A stretch of 22,772 nt of DNA from Pleurotus djamor (GCA_029747585.1 JAPEVF010000721.1:1-22772); one strand, 5' to 3'; counted from the stretch's first letter, positions 10,799 to 20,649 are shown. The notes: a model not told the origin generated them from the letters alone. Program-made: numbers and translations.

Positions 10799-11218
10799 GT
10801 TTCTTAGTTCTGGTTCCCCTGCTGAAGACCCCGTCGGCCTCCGTCTCTGGTTGGAAGCCTTCGCTGCCAGCGTGCGAACCCAGATCAGTTGGATCTCTAT
10901 ACACGCGTAGTTTTTGCTGGATCTCAATTGAAAAGGACTGGTTCTGGCTTGGTTTCTGACGGCTTTGCCCTGGTACAATACTCGGGTTGTGATAGATCTC
11001 CATTGAGGTCCTGCGCGAGTCATGGAAAAGGTTATATATTTTATGTACAATATAGCCTTGGCTGTGCCGACTTAGATCTTGACCGAATCTTGCGCGTTAT
11101 TTGTCCAAGGCAAGCCTGAAACCCTGTTGTCAAAGCGGACCGATGGTTTAGCTCTTTCGTTCCTCCCCTCACTCGTGGCCCAGATCCCAGATCCTCCCCT
11201 ACCACTCGCCTGTGTGTG

Positions 11219-11318
11219 TATAAAGCTGGGCTCCCTACTCTCCTTCCTGGCATTCTCTCATCGCCCCCCGTTCCCGGCTTCGCTGAGCGTCTCCCTCTGA
11301 TCACACATCCTCCTCGCC
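11219..11318 (+). promoter_or_regulatory. TATA box and pyrimidine-rich leader of terpene synthase
   Basis: TATAAAG at 11219-11225 lies about 94 bp before the ATG. A strongly C/T-rich leader up to 11318 follows, an arrangement seen in well-expressed fungal genes. The start context is CTCGCCATGTCC. Confidence 0.6.
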
Positions 11319-12523
11319 ATGTCCGCTATACCTTCTACTTCCTCAGCACCGTCCCCGCCTAACAAGATTATCCTCCCCGACCTTGTTTCTCACTGCGACT
11401 TCAAGATTCGATGCAATCGCTATCGTAAAAAGGCTTCGTCAGAGTCGAAACAGTGGCTCTTCCGCGGGGACAACCTCACAGGAAAGAAGCGCGACGCCTA
11501 CCATGGACTCAAGGCTGGGCTATTGACGTCTATGTGCTATCCCAACGCCGGCGCGATACAGCTTCGGGTCTGCTGCGACTTCATGAACTATCTGTTCCAT
11601 CTCGACAATCTGTCAGATGACATGGATAACAGAGGGACCAAGTCGACCGCTGACGTAGTTCTGAACGCCCTGTACAACCCAGAGATGCGTCAGACGAAGC
11701 GTGTAGGGAAAATGACTAAGGAGTACGTGTCCTCTCTTCTCGCTAAGCCTCCTCGGTAACTAAACGCAAACTCCTCAGCTACTGGCGGAGACTCATTCGC
11801 ACAGGCTCGCCCGGCGCGCAACAGCGGTTCATCGAGACTTTCGACTTCTTTGTGAGTATCCGCCCTTCTTCGTTCTATCCACAATCTCTTACTAATAACC
11901 TATACTTAGTTCCAAGCCGTATCTCAGCAGGCGCAGGATCGTGCTGAGGGTGTCATTCCAGATCTCGAATCCTACATCGCTCTGCGTCGCGATACGAGCG
12001 GGTGCAAGCCTTGCTGGGCTTTGATCGAGTACGCCAACAACCTAAACATCCCAGATGAAGTGATGGAGCACCCCATTATTCGCAACCTTGGTGAAGCTGC
12101 GAATGACCTCGTCACATGGTCAAACGTAAGTGCCATCCCACAAAGCCGCGTAAACCGCGTGTAACTAATTTTATTCTCGTTTTCTCTCAGGACATCTTCT
12201 CGTACAACGTCGAACAATCGAAGGGTGATACGCACAACATGATCCCCGTGGTGATGCACGAGGAAGGCCTCGACCTCCAGTCCGCTGTGGACTTTGTTGG
12301 ACAGCTGTGCAAGCAGTCGATCGATCGTTTCAATGAAGACCGTGCCAACTTACCTTCATGGGGCCCGGAAATTGATCGTGACGTTGCGATTTACGTTGGG
12401 GGCTTGGCTGACTGGATTGTCGGTTCGCTACACTGGTCATTCGAGTCGGAGCGTTACTTTGGCAAGGCTGGGCGCGAGATCAAGAAGACTCGTGTAGTGA
12501 ACCTCCTCCCCCGTCGTTCATGA
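11319..12523 (+). CDS. Sesquiterpene synthase (class I terpene cyclase)
   Basis: Soluble class I terpene synthase expected to ionise a prenyl diphosphate, most likely farnesyl diphosphate, and cyclise it. Four exons: 11319-11722, 11779-11851, 11910-12125, 12191-12523; introns 56, 58 and 65 nt; 341 aa, the usual agaricomycete length. Seen in sequence: the aspartate-rich motif as DNLSD (96-100) within LFHLDNLSDDMD; pyrophosphate-sensor Arg185, exactly 46 residues before the NSE triad; the NSE motif NDIFSYNVE (N231, S235, E239), whose first Asn ends exon 3; and the C-terminal RY pair (R319, Y320). All metal-binding and effector elements of an active enzyme are therefore present. The aspartate motif has Asn at its second position, within the D(D/E/N)xxD range known for fungal enzymes. 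The product cannot be predicted. The nearest metabolic genes are the glycosyltransferase and two NmrA-like reductases downstream. Confidence 0.95.
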
Positions 12524-13146
12524 TCGTAGCCTATGGTTTGAAACCTTGAGCTTTCACTTCAACACGCCAAGGTGAGTTTCATTGTAACACGTTCGCATTT
12601 GATCGTAATTGTGGCTTACAAGCGTTACCTACAGTCGACCTGCTATGCCTTCATCCTCGTGATATGCGAACCATTACAAGCCACCGACATGCGACCTTCC
12701 ATGCCAACTTGTACATACAAAATGCCCCTCCATTCACCATCATCTGCGACCCCCACACAGCCTACCCACCTGTCATTCACATTGTATCATATTCAGCCAC
12801 ATTCATTTTCATTTCTATCCGGGATTCTTGTACACTCTATTCACCACTCCTTTCGTTTCCTGCACATGGACATTTCGCATCTTAACTATACATATTTATC
12901 CATTCGTTTTCGTTCTTTAATCTCTTTTTATTGATTCGCATCATACCTTACTGGGTTTGGTTGGTCTTTATTCCTTCATTCACCATTACCTATGCCTCCC
13001 ATTATTTCGGCCACGCAGGGGATCTTAGAGCATTATCCTGGTCGTGTTGCCCATACTCTAGTAGTATCAATATTAGTAGTAGTAGTACTTAGCCACATCA
13101 ACATCACAAACTAGTCCAACATACGTAGTCATTTTTCTCAATAACA
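12524..13146 (+). other. 3' region of terpene synthase, pyrimidine-rich
   Basis: Likely 3' UTR followed by a T/C-rich spacer. It contains a well-formed intron candidate at 12572-12634 (GTGAGT donor, CTACAG acceptor, 63 nt) beginning 48 nt after the stop codon, and a short AGT/TAG microsatellite at about 13074-13088. Open frames here are low-complexity by-products of the T/C-rich composition. Confidence 0.5.
13074..13088. repeat. TAG/AGT trinucleotide microsatellite
   Basis: About five tandem TAG units lie in the spacer downstream of the terpene synthase. An isolated TAGTAG pair lies just upstream near 13060. Confidence 0.7.
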
Positions 13147-13470
13147 TCACAGCCTTCGTTCACGGCCTTCGTAGAATTGATGGCAGTAGGAATGCATCAG
13201 AGATGGCTGACGGAGGACGACCTCCCGATGCATTATTCTCGTACACAGGCACACGTCGTCTGGACGTCCATGGAGAGCACCCCGGAACTTTGCGGCTCCT
13301 CCCGCCCATATGTTATCCTGATACGCGTACGCGCTTTGGAAACTGCTCCTCTGATAAATCATGGACTTGAAATGATTCAAGTTGACTTTCTTATTGTTGC
13401 ATTTCCAGGAACCTTCCGGAGGAGCCACGGAAGCATATGCCAACCTAGATCAAAGTTGCGATCATGGTAG
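13147..13470. other. Open frames on both strands, coding status unresolved
   Basis: A minus-strand frame (13147-13443) reads SSFQSAYAYQDNIWAGGAAK and further W/Y/C-rich sequence that looks protein-like. It has no upstream ATG in frame before a stop; the first in-frame ATG is at MIYQ. It could be a terminal exon entered at an acceptor near 13444. A plus-strand frame (ATG at 13180 to 13470) overlaps it. I recognise no domain in either. Confidence 0.25.
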
Positions 13471-13711
13471 CAAATGCAAGTGAGTGACACCCCCCNTCCG
13501 TCTCCGGGACTCGTTCAGCGACGGAAACAAGCGATTAAACCATGTATCGTTGATCCGTCAACCCTGGAAATCGTTCACAAAACCAGTGCGTCGTCATACG
13601 TGTATTTCAGGCTGTAAATACAATTTCAGGTTCGATCATCGTTTCGAATGTACGAAAACTGCGGGCGACCAAGTATTTCTTAATTAGGAAAGTTTTACGC
13701 CATGGTCGATT

Positions 13712-13883
13712 TAGGAGGGGAATCGCATTTCCATTACTTGGGCGCGACGGCGTCGTGGGAGGTGCGCGCGCGACTCACGGTGTGATGTCTATATGAACGA
13801 GCTATAGCCCCAGTTCGACAGGAGTCAGTATGTGCGGAGTTACCACGCGGTAGGGTGGTTTATTTTACCAGCATCCCCTCCTA
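13712..13883. mobile_element. Possible MITE-like element with TA duplication
   Basis: GGAGGGGA at 13714-13721 and its exact reverse complement TCCCCTCC at 13874-13881 bound a 168-bp segment. Each outer edge is a TA dinucleotide (13712-13713 and 13882-13883). With flanking bases the inverted match is 12 bp (TTTAGGAGGGGA). Terminal inverted repeats plus a TA target duplication are the hallmark of Tc1/mariner-type non-autonomous elements. No transposase is encoded. The arms are short, so chance is not excluded. Confidence 0.4.
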
Positions 13884-14275
13884 AAATGCACCGAAATGAG
13901 TCAGTTATGTGATTGGCGAAGGGGAGGGCATGGGAGAACATTCAGCCTATTACACGGGGTAAACGACAGACAGCTAAGAATACCGTGGAGTTGAACCAGG
14001 GGTTCCGGCATAGTGTCGTTTGAGGGTCTGAAAATGTGGTATGGATGAAAGAGGGCATGTAGGTTCCACAAAAGCACAAGCACCGAGCCCGGACCCAAGC
14101 GAGGTAGGGTAAACAATTGAAAGCAAAGAGCCTATACTTGCCCATACCGGAGTGGGCCGTGGCAATCATTTTCCACCGGTTTGACCGGCGTATGAGGTTG
14201 ACGCGGCGAAGCTGGTGTTCACTGTCTAGAGGTAAGGACAGGCTTGGCTACAGGATGAGCTAGTGGGATTCGTAC

Positions 14276-14394
14276 CATGAACAATTGACAATAGCTCAAC
14301 TGCATAATCGCTTCATAGGATTATCAGAAATTGCATCGATAAAATCAGAATACATACGGTCGGCGTCCTATGTCACAGCGACTAATTGTTCATG
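14276..14394. repeat. Perfect 11-bp inverted repeat spanning 119 bp
   Basis: CATGAACAATT at 14276-14286 and its reverse complement at 14384-14394. The interior is A/T-rich and non-coding. It may be a small foldback element or part of a decayed insertion. Confidence 0.5.
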
Positions 14395-14520
14395 ACCCGA
14401 TGAGGGAAACTGATAGTATAACTGAAATACCGACTCCACTGGTTTAGCGGCGCCCGGTGAGCGTACAATTGAACACTTCACCCAAATAGCTCCACTAGAC
14501 GTAAAGCCAGCCATGGACTA

Positions 14521-15127
14521 TCAGCACCTGAACTTCATTTGCGACGCTGCCCGGTCTAGGTAGGTTGCCAGTATGGGTGACCGATCCCACCAAGGGAGAG
14601 CGACGTCGCAGGTGTAGTCATCTCTGCTTAGCACTCTTGCTACTAAATTGGCATTCAATGGTTGTCGTCGAGGAAAATTTTCGTTGATCCGTTGCAAAGA
14701 CACGGCGCATCCCAGGTTGGATGATTCCGTATTTGTAAAGCCTGTAAGGGGATGGGATACACAGTCAATGTATGACACTCAAAGTATCAATGATCGCACT
14801 TTACAGGCGCACCGTCGTACTCTGACGCGCCCATCCGGGTATGTCGAGGCTGAATCGAGCGGACGCGCGTGCCTGTGTGTTCATCATCCACATCAGATGC
14901 AACCCACACGGAGAAGCGCGTGAATGCGGCTTGTCTTCGAGGACTGAGTCGAACTTGTGCGCTGGCCTGTTGACAATATCCTGTTCTAGACCATCCGCAG
15001 TACCCATCCAGACGTGAAACCTCCGCGGAGCAGTCTCATGACTCTCATCCCTCTGAACGGGGATCACAGCTATGGAGCTAACAGCCTGACGACAAGACTG
15101 TTGGTCAGACAAAACCTGTCGTTGCAA
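14521..15127 (-). other. Unassigned minus-strand open frames, possible exons
   Basis: Two minus-strand frames (15127 to about 14801, and about 14778 to 14521) look protein-like. Examples are VIPVQRDESHETAPRRFHVW and LVARVLSRDDYTC. They can be joined by a donor near 14828 (GTACGA) and the acceptor CTTACAG near 14745 with phase kept. Neither has its own ATG and no family is recognised. They may belong to one spliced gene with the frame at 15268-15666, or be decayed sequence. Confidence 0.25.
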
Positions 15128-15267
15128 TAAGAGATGGAATCAAGATACAGCGAGGAGATTGCGGGGGAGATTCATTGGTTTACGTTATTGGAGACGTTGA
15201 ACTGCCTCGAGCTTGATGATACAAGGGGAGGGGCATGTTCGCGGGATGATAGAGTGCCTGGAGAAGA

Positions 15268-15666
15268 TCAAGAGATTTCATCAATCGCGGGAGCTTCATC
15301 AAAGCATTCAGAGACGGGAGGAATGTTCAATTGAGCTTGAGCCGGTGTTCTAGTAGATGTTGATGAAATATATCGTTCCTTTGAGGCCAAGCACGGTGTT
15401 GCTCGAGTCGTGGTACTGAGAACCGAGGGCTCATTGGCTTGATGGAAGGGACAGCCATGCCATGTCTTCCTTTGGATATAGGTAACGGTCTGGTCCGGAA
15501 CATAACAGAACCATGACGTCCACCGATTGACGGTCTTCATGACTGGCTCGACGTGAGCGTGCATAAGTTCGCCCGCTGACATTGGCAACTTCACTGCAGC
15601 GGAGCGTCCTCTTGCCTTCCGCCGTGGCTTGTCTCTCTTTTGCCTCTCGGTGTTAGGCCGCTGCAT
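15268..15666 (-). CDS. Hypothetical basic protein, 132 aa
   Basis: ATG at 15666, stop at 15268, single open frame. The first 25 residues are strongly basic (QKRDKPRRKARGR), followed by aromatic/Cys segments such as WTSWFCYVPDQTVTYI and TWHGCPFHQ, then a Ser/Thr-rich tail. No known domain is recognised. It might be an internal or terminal exon of a larger minus-strand gene: upstream, between about 15905 and 15700, the frame LVPPDIHLHIACVIPNEIM, faintly like an F-box start, is followed by a plausible GTGCGT donor and TTTAG acceptor. It could equally be a chance ORF. Confidence 0.3.
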   Translation of the reverse strand: MQRPNTERQKRDKPRRKARGRSAAVKLPMSAGELMHAHVEPVMKTVNRWTSWFCYVPDQTVTYIQRKTWHGCPFHQANEPSVLSTTTRATPCLASKERYISSTSTRTPAQAQLNIPPVSECFDEAPAIDEIS

Positions 15667-16294
15667 GGGCTTGCTCTATCAGCCCGCGAGGCTGCTCTCA
15701 GTCAATAACCTTGGGTAGATTGGGTAAAGGTCTTAGCGGTTTCGGGAAACCTGACCTAAAGCTCACTGTCAATTTGTGAAGATATGTATAACGAATGTGA
15801 GACAAACGCACCATGATTTCGTTAGGGATGACGCATGCGATGTGAAGATGGATATCGGGGGGGACAAGATACAATGGATTGTCTGCGCATTTACGCTGGA
15901 AAAACGCGTTATTTAAGTCACCTATGTCAGTATTTGAATCGCGTAGAAATTTGGTCCGTCGAAGAAAGTATACTGTCAACCTTCAGTTACATCCCCCTGT
16001 CCTCGCTTTCTACCTCGATATCTTCAGTCACCAGTTCCATGAGACTCGTCTTCCTTCTCAAATTCATGGTGTAAGTCATGGTCCAACTTGGTGATCGAAC
16101 CAAAAGGAGACATGACGCGTAGGCGCCCGAGTTAGCGCTGACGCCAAACCACCAAGGCGACTGTTGGCCGTTAGTTGGCATTTTCGCGCAATTTTCGCGA
16201 CGACTGGACCAGAGTCTGTATCCTGGACCATCTTCATCGCGACTACTAGGCATTTCCTTCATATTCTTGGTTGTATTAGATTTTTTGGGAGAAA
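15667..16294. other. Spacer upstream of glycosyltransferase
   Basis: Must include the promoter of the plus-strand glycosyltransferase. Minus-strand frames here (for example from an ATG at about 16079, MTYTMNLRRKTSLMELV) could be the first exon of the uncertain minus-strand gene described at 15268-15666, which would make a divergent pair. I see no clear TATA box. Confidence 0.3.
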
Positions 16295-17720
16295 ATGTCT
16301 CAGGGGGGCTACGAGCGATTGCCAATGTACGCCCGGACATCTTCTGTTCCTCGACAACGTTCTTCTCACCAACCACTAACTGGACCAATCTTTACACCAC
16401 CTCCTTCGCCGCGACCTTCATTTCCTAGGTCAAGACATGATAACCACGCTTCAACGAACTTTCTTCTTCGACCACGCACAGTGATTCTATTTCTCAAGGT
16501 CGCAGTCCCAGCGATCGCAATTGCTGTGATCATTGGGCTGTTGACGTACGAACCCCATGTTGAACTGGCCTTCTACCAAAGGAAATGGATTCAGCAAGAA
16601 ATCGAAGCACTTGAGCCATTAGCTGGGTGCTTTGACGCAAGCCGCATCAGCTCCAAGTACAACTTGACCGAGGGTGCCTATGGAACGCGGAAAACATCTG
16701 TTCAGGCAGGGATGCCTCTAAGAATGGGTCTCGACTGCTATGACTTTGCAGGCACCGTCAAAAATAGTGCCGAGCGAGCCTATCCCGACATAGAACCGGA
16801 GGACCGCATCCAATACCACACCTATTGGCGCGTAGATCTCGCACCTTTCGGCCCCCGGCAAGAATGGATGCTCAAATCATACTTTGCGACTCAAGACCTC
16901 TCCACGACGCGTCTCATCCTCTGGTCTAACGGCGACCTCAGTACTAATTCCATCCTACAAAAGTACCTCCGACGATACCCAAAGGCCTTTGCATTAAAGG
17001 TCGTAGACATACCATCGCTAGCTCACGGAACAGAGCTATCAGGTAGCCCTCTTCTCTCTCAGAAGGACGCCAAAGCATGGGTAGATGGCGACCTTATTCG
17101 ACTTCTTCTCCTTTGGAACTACGGCGGCGTATGGATAGACATGGATTCCCTCTTAACGAGGGATTTGGATCCATTATTAGAACACGAGTTTGTCACACAG
17201 TGGGATTGCTATGGTGAGATCTCCACTCGGTACAATCCCAACGGAACGCTAACAAGCCCCAGACAAAATATACCAGCCGTTTAATGGTGCGCTTATGCGC
17301 TTTCGGCAACATTCGCCGTACCTCTGCGAAGCTTTTCACATCATGGCCACGTCTCCCCCGCCGCGCTCGGGCTCCACCGACTGGGGTTCCCTCCTCTACC
17401 ACAAGCTATGGCGCCGCCTAGTAGCCGAGTCCATCCCGCCCTTCCAAGTCCTTCCTTTCTGCTTCAGCGATGGCCGGTCGTGTCGCTTGGATAACCGCCT
17501 GCCCGACCCATTTACCCCCGACGATTCCAAGGGCAGGTGGACTATGGGACTCGGACTAGAAAATGGCGGCGGCTTGGATAAAGTTTTGCAGAAAGTTTTC
17601 AGCTTGCATCTCCATAATCAATGGGAGAAGAAATATCCGGCCGGCGGATGGGTCGAAAGGCTGTTGCTGAAACGATATGACGCAAAACTCACTAGCCGAG
17701 AGAACTCGGACGAGCTATGA
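16295..17720 (+). CDS. Golgi-type glycosyltransferase with DxD motif (GT32-like)
   Basis: Probable type II membrane glycosyltransferase of the Golgi. Two exons, 16295-17213 and 17263-17720, with a 49-nt phase-1 intron; 458 aa. Residues 1-60 form a Pro/Ser/Arg-rich cytosolic tail. One membrane span follows (about 62-85, VILFLKVAVPAIAIAVIIGL), then a lumenal catalytic domain. The metal/sugar-nucleotide motif reads LLWNYGGVWIDMD, with DMD at 282-284, the typical setting in the glycosyltransferase sugar-binding DxD family (PF04488-like). Conserved family-like blocks follow: RLILWSNGDL before it, and FNGALMRF and GLGLENGGG after it. Acceptor and donor are unknown; an alpha-glycosyl transfer in protein or lipid glycosylation is the general expectation. 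It sits between the terpene synthase and the NmrA-like pair, so a role in decorating a metabolite is conceivable. A membrane-anchored lumenal form argues more for glycan or glycolipid synthesis. Confidence 0.88.
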
Positions 17721-18128
17721 TTCTCTGTCATGATTGGACGATGCCTACGATATCTGTTCGTATTCTATGTATTGCTTGCTTGTCCCTTGCTTCCCTAATG
17801 CTATCCAGTCGGTTTGTCATCAACGTCTTTACGATCAGCATAACACCGTTGACTCAGCCTCTTGGAAGTCCAGTCCTCTCAACATAAACACCGAGACCAT
17901 CCCTCCAAGATGCAAACCTACCCCTAATGCAATGCACATAGAGTAAAACGAGACAAGGACATTGGCTCCAGCGCTGAGGCTGACGACCGCGACTGAGGAT
18001 GATGTTGAAGTACACCACGTCGCGCTCAGGAAATAGTCGTCCACGCGTCACGCTGACGGTGGAGCTCACTACTGTGCGTTACATATATTTTGATTATTGT
18101 CTAACTTGATATACACAACGCGTTTGGT
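17721..18128. other. Convergent 3' spacer
   Basis: This 408-bp gap lies between the stop codons of the plus-strand glycosyltransferase and the minus-strand NmrA-like gene, so it should hold two 3' UTRs. A minus-strand hydrophobic frame (about 17835-18044) starts only at GTG and has no splice partners that I can find. Confidence 0.5.
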
Positions 18129-19153
18129 TCACAGCCCGTGAACGTCTTTAACCGTCTTCCAGACATGCCCAGCCCAAAGGCCATTGGAACTACCCGCTGG
18201 GTCCCTTCCTTCCCCGCCGCTCTGTATGTCCCAACCAGTACTCCCCAATCCTTGATCAATGTGTTGATGTAGCATATCTACCACTTCCGAATGCTCTCCA
18301 GGTACGCTTTCGACATACGCCACTTCAGTCTTGAAGAGCGGGGCTAACTCATTCAAGGTCAATCGGTCACCTTGGATCCTGAAGACTTTGTCACGAGTAA
18401 CATCAGCCGGCTGTTCGGTTAGAACATGGGTGACGAATCCTTCGTGACGCGAGATGTCAGCACATTTCAGTTATCCGGAAAGTTAATCTGAAGAAGTACT
18501 AACCAGCGATGTCTTCTTCCGCAGTGAAGCTGACAGGGTGCTCTCCTGAACCAAGGATGTTGATCTTTCCATTCGTCGAGTATCCGGCAAGCCAAGGAAT
18601 TTCCCCCGTAAAGTACCCCACCTAACGTTTCAATTTCAGATCCATCAGATTCTCAAACCAAATCGCCCATTGTATACGTACGTAGAAACGTGCTGACGGC
18701 ACCCCGATTGCTTTCAGATGCACTAGAGAGAACCACGTCAATTTCTACTCTATGAACACCATTTCGATAAGATTACATCGACTTACTCGCAAACGTCTCT
18801 TTGAGGCCCAACATCCCTTCGGTTCCGCCTCCGCTGGGCATCCCAAATTCCGAGGGAACGAAGAGCTTGACGCCAGATGACTGCGCGGCATCTGCGATAC
18901 GGTTCTGGTGGACGAATCCCGCGAAACTCAATGTCGAGATGACGACTTCTACCGAGTGTTTGGCTAGAATGGCTTGGATGGCTTCTTGAGATTCGTAGTT
19001 GACCTCTTCGACTACGACGCCAAAGGGGAACACTTTTTTGGAAGAACCGCGGGTGAAGACAACGACTTTGACGCCTTTCTCGAGGAGGGCTTTGGCGATA
19101 AGGGTTCCGATGCCTCCAGCGCCAACGATTGCGAAGGAAGAGTATGTTGGCAT
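18129..19153 (-). CDS. NmrA/isoflavone-reductase-like NAD(P)-binding protein, copy A
   Basis: Atypical short-chain dehydrogenase of the NmrA/isoflavone-reductase-like group. Four exons on minus: 19153-18787, 18722-18682, 18621-18504, 18439-18129; introns 64, 60 and 64 nt; 278 aa. The start MPTYSSFAIVGAGGIG carries the Rossmann GxGxxG loop (11-16), with Arg35 after strand 2, suggesting NADP(H). The family signature VPSEFG is at about 99-104. The rest matches the group: HLKAIGVPSARFYVGYFTG, then AEEDIAGFVTHVL and a C-terminal helix ending WKTVKDVHGL. It is a close paralogue of the gene at 19610-20649, with the same exon phases and two internal exons of identical length (41 and 118 nt). It may be a reductase acting on a small molecule, possibly in the same pathway as the terpene synthase, or a redox-sensing regulator like NmrA; the sequence does not decide. 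The ATG at 19153 is preferred over an upstream in-frame GTG. Confidence 0.9.
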
Positions 19154-19609
19154 GCTGATCACGGCGAGTTTGGAATGGTTCTTGACGCAACTGTGCTTTG
19201 AATCTTCAAATCATGTTTCTTTGACGTAGCCAGCCCGTTAAATATAGAGAGAATATGTCTCCTCGTTGAGCACTATGTACATGATGACCGTATTATGGTT
19301 CGAGATATCTGTAATCCCCGGCGTCATTGCTGACCACGCCCGAGGCACTGCTCAGCTATGCGTATTCTGCTATCGCCATCACGGAACAATTGTGGCGCTC
19401 GGAAGACGGTGAGCGTGAGCACTCGCCGCATGCGATGACAGAGCGGCTGACAAACTCATTCTTGTGTCATTGCTGCCTCAGATGTTCTCGCGCAAACGAT
19501 CTTGGTCGGTCCCTGAGTGATCTCATCGGGTACTTGATCGTTGAGCGTTTGAACAATGTATGTACATTGCACATTATTTCCAATAGCGACATTTGGGCTT
19601 GAAAGGCTC
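19154..19609. other. Spacer between the two NmrA-like paralogues
   Basis: This 456-bp stretch holds the copy A promoter and the copy B 3' UTR. A minus-strand TATA-like TATATTT lies at 19240-19246. No credible gene is seen in the plus-strand frame at about 19327-19602. Confidence 0.5.
19240..19246 (-). promoter_or_regulatory. TATA-like box of NmrA-like copy A
   Basis: TATATTT read on the minus strand, about 87 bp before the ATG at 19153. Confidence 0.45.
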
Positions 19610-20649
19610 CTATGCAACGTTGCATACTTCTTGGACCGTCTTCCAATGGTGTTCCGGCCACAGATAATTCGAACTATCAGCTGCGTCCTCCCCCTCTCCC
19701 CCTAGTTTCAAGTGCCGTCCCGTGCTCCCGAGCCCTAGTTCAGCTTTCTTTTGCAACGTAGCAGTCACCGCGGGATCCAACCCTGGTATAGTATCAACAT
19801 GAACAGCCTCCGTCTTGAAAATATCTGCCAGCTCTCTGAACGAGTGTCTAGCTCCTTGAATCCGGAACACCTTGTCTTGGCTGACTTCGATGGGATGCTC
19901 CGTCAGGACATGAACGACGAAGCCTAAGTGATAGGAAAACAATAGAATTAGGTGGCGAATATCTGGAATTTATTGAACCCCTTGCGTACCTGCAATGTCT
20001 TCTTCTGCAGTAAACGTGATAGGATTTTTTCCTTGGCCAATTATGTTGATCTTACCATTGACCGCGTATCCGGTCACCCAAGGAATTTGGCCGGTGAAGT
20101 ACCCGACCTGCATCACACGAGGTCAATGGAGAATCTAGAGATCAATTAAGGGCTCGGGAACTCACAAAGAAACGCGCGGAAGGAAGGGCAATTGACTTGA
20201 GGTAGCCTAGATGCCGTGGCGTATGTGGAGGAATGTGAGAAGCTCGATGACGATTCTGCATGCAAATGAAACGACCCACGAGCGAACTCGTCTTTAACTC
20301 CCCATATCCCTTCGGTATGTCCCAGAGTGGGCAAACCGAACTCCGAGGGAACGAACAACTTGACACCAGCTGCCTTGGCAGCATCCGCGATGTTATTCTG
20401 GAAGACGAAGCCAGTGAAGCTCAAAGTCGAGATGACGACTTCTACTGCGTGTTTATCTAGCGCGGCTTGGATGGACTCCTTCGAATCGTAGGTGACTTCT
20501 TCGATTATGGCATTGGCCGGGAACGCCTTGTTCGATGCGGACCGCGTCAAGATGACGACCTTCACTCCTTTGGAAATGAGGGCTTCAGCGATGGGGGCAC
20601 CAATTACCCCTGCTCCAGTGATAGCGAAAGAGGAATACGTAGGAGACAT
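19610..20649 (-). CDS. NmrA/isoflavone-reductase-like NAD(P)-binding protein, copy B
   Basis: Tandem paralogue of copy A. Four exons on minus: 20649-20280, 20206-20166, 20107-19990, 19923-19610; introns 73, 58 and 66 nt; 280 aa. The start MSPTYSSFAITGAGVIG holds the GxGxxG dinucleotide loop (12-17) with a following Arg36, and the family signature VPSEFG is present at about residue 100. Later blocks YLKSIALPSARFFVGYFTG and AEEDIAGFVVHVL align with copy A. Exon lengths are 370/41/118/314 against 367/41/118/311, with identical phases, which indicates a local gene duplication. The intron positions are conserved, while intron sequences and lengths differ, so the duplication is not very recent. Reductase or regulatory role is undetermined; a substrate difference between copies is possible because the C-terminal halves diverge (GLDPAVTATLQKKAELGLGS against GEHSEVVDMLHQHIDQGLGS). 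Confidence 0.9.

Noticed and set aside
8398..11318. Bidirectional promoter shared by MFS and terpene synthase
   Set aside because: The genes are divergent but almost 3 kb apart, far longer than the other spacers here, with no shared motif that I could see.
13629..13640. GGTTCGA motif suggesting a tRNA T-loop (also near 19292 and 21296)
   Set aside because: No matching acceptor, D or anticodon stems could be found around any of them.
14512..14640. 5S rRNA-like stretch (ATGGGTGACCG)
   Set aside because: Only an 11-nt match to the 3' part of eukaryotic 5S genes. The flanks do not match and there is no terminator T-run or paired ends.
17835..18044. Small hydrophobic minus-strand frame between convergent genes
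   Set aside because: No ATG start, located where two 3' UTRs are expected, no splice acceptor that links it to a gene.
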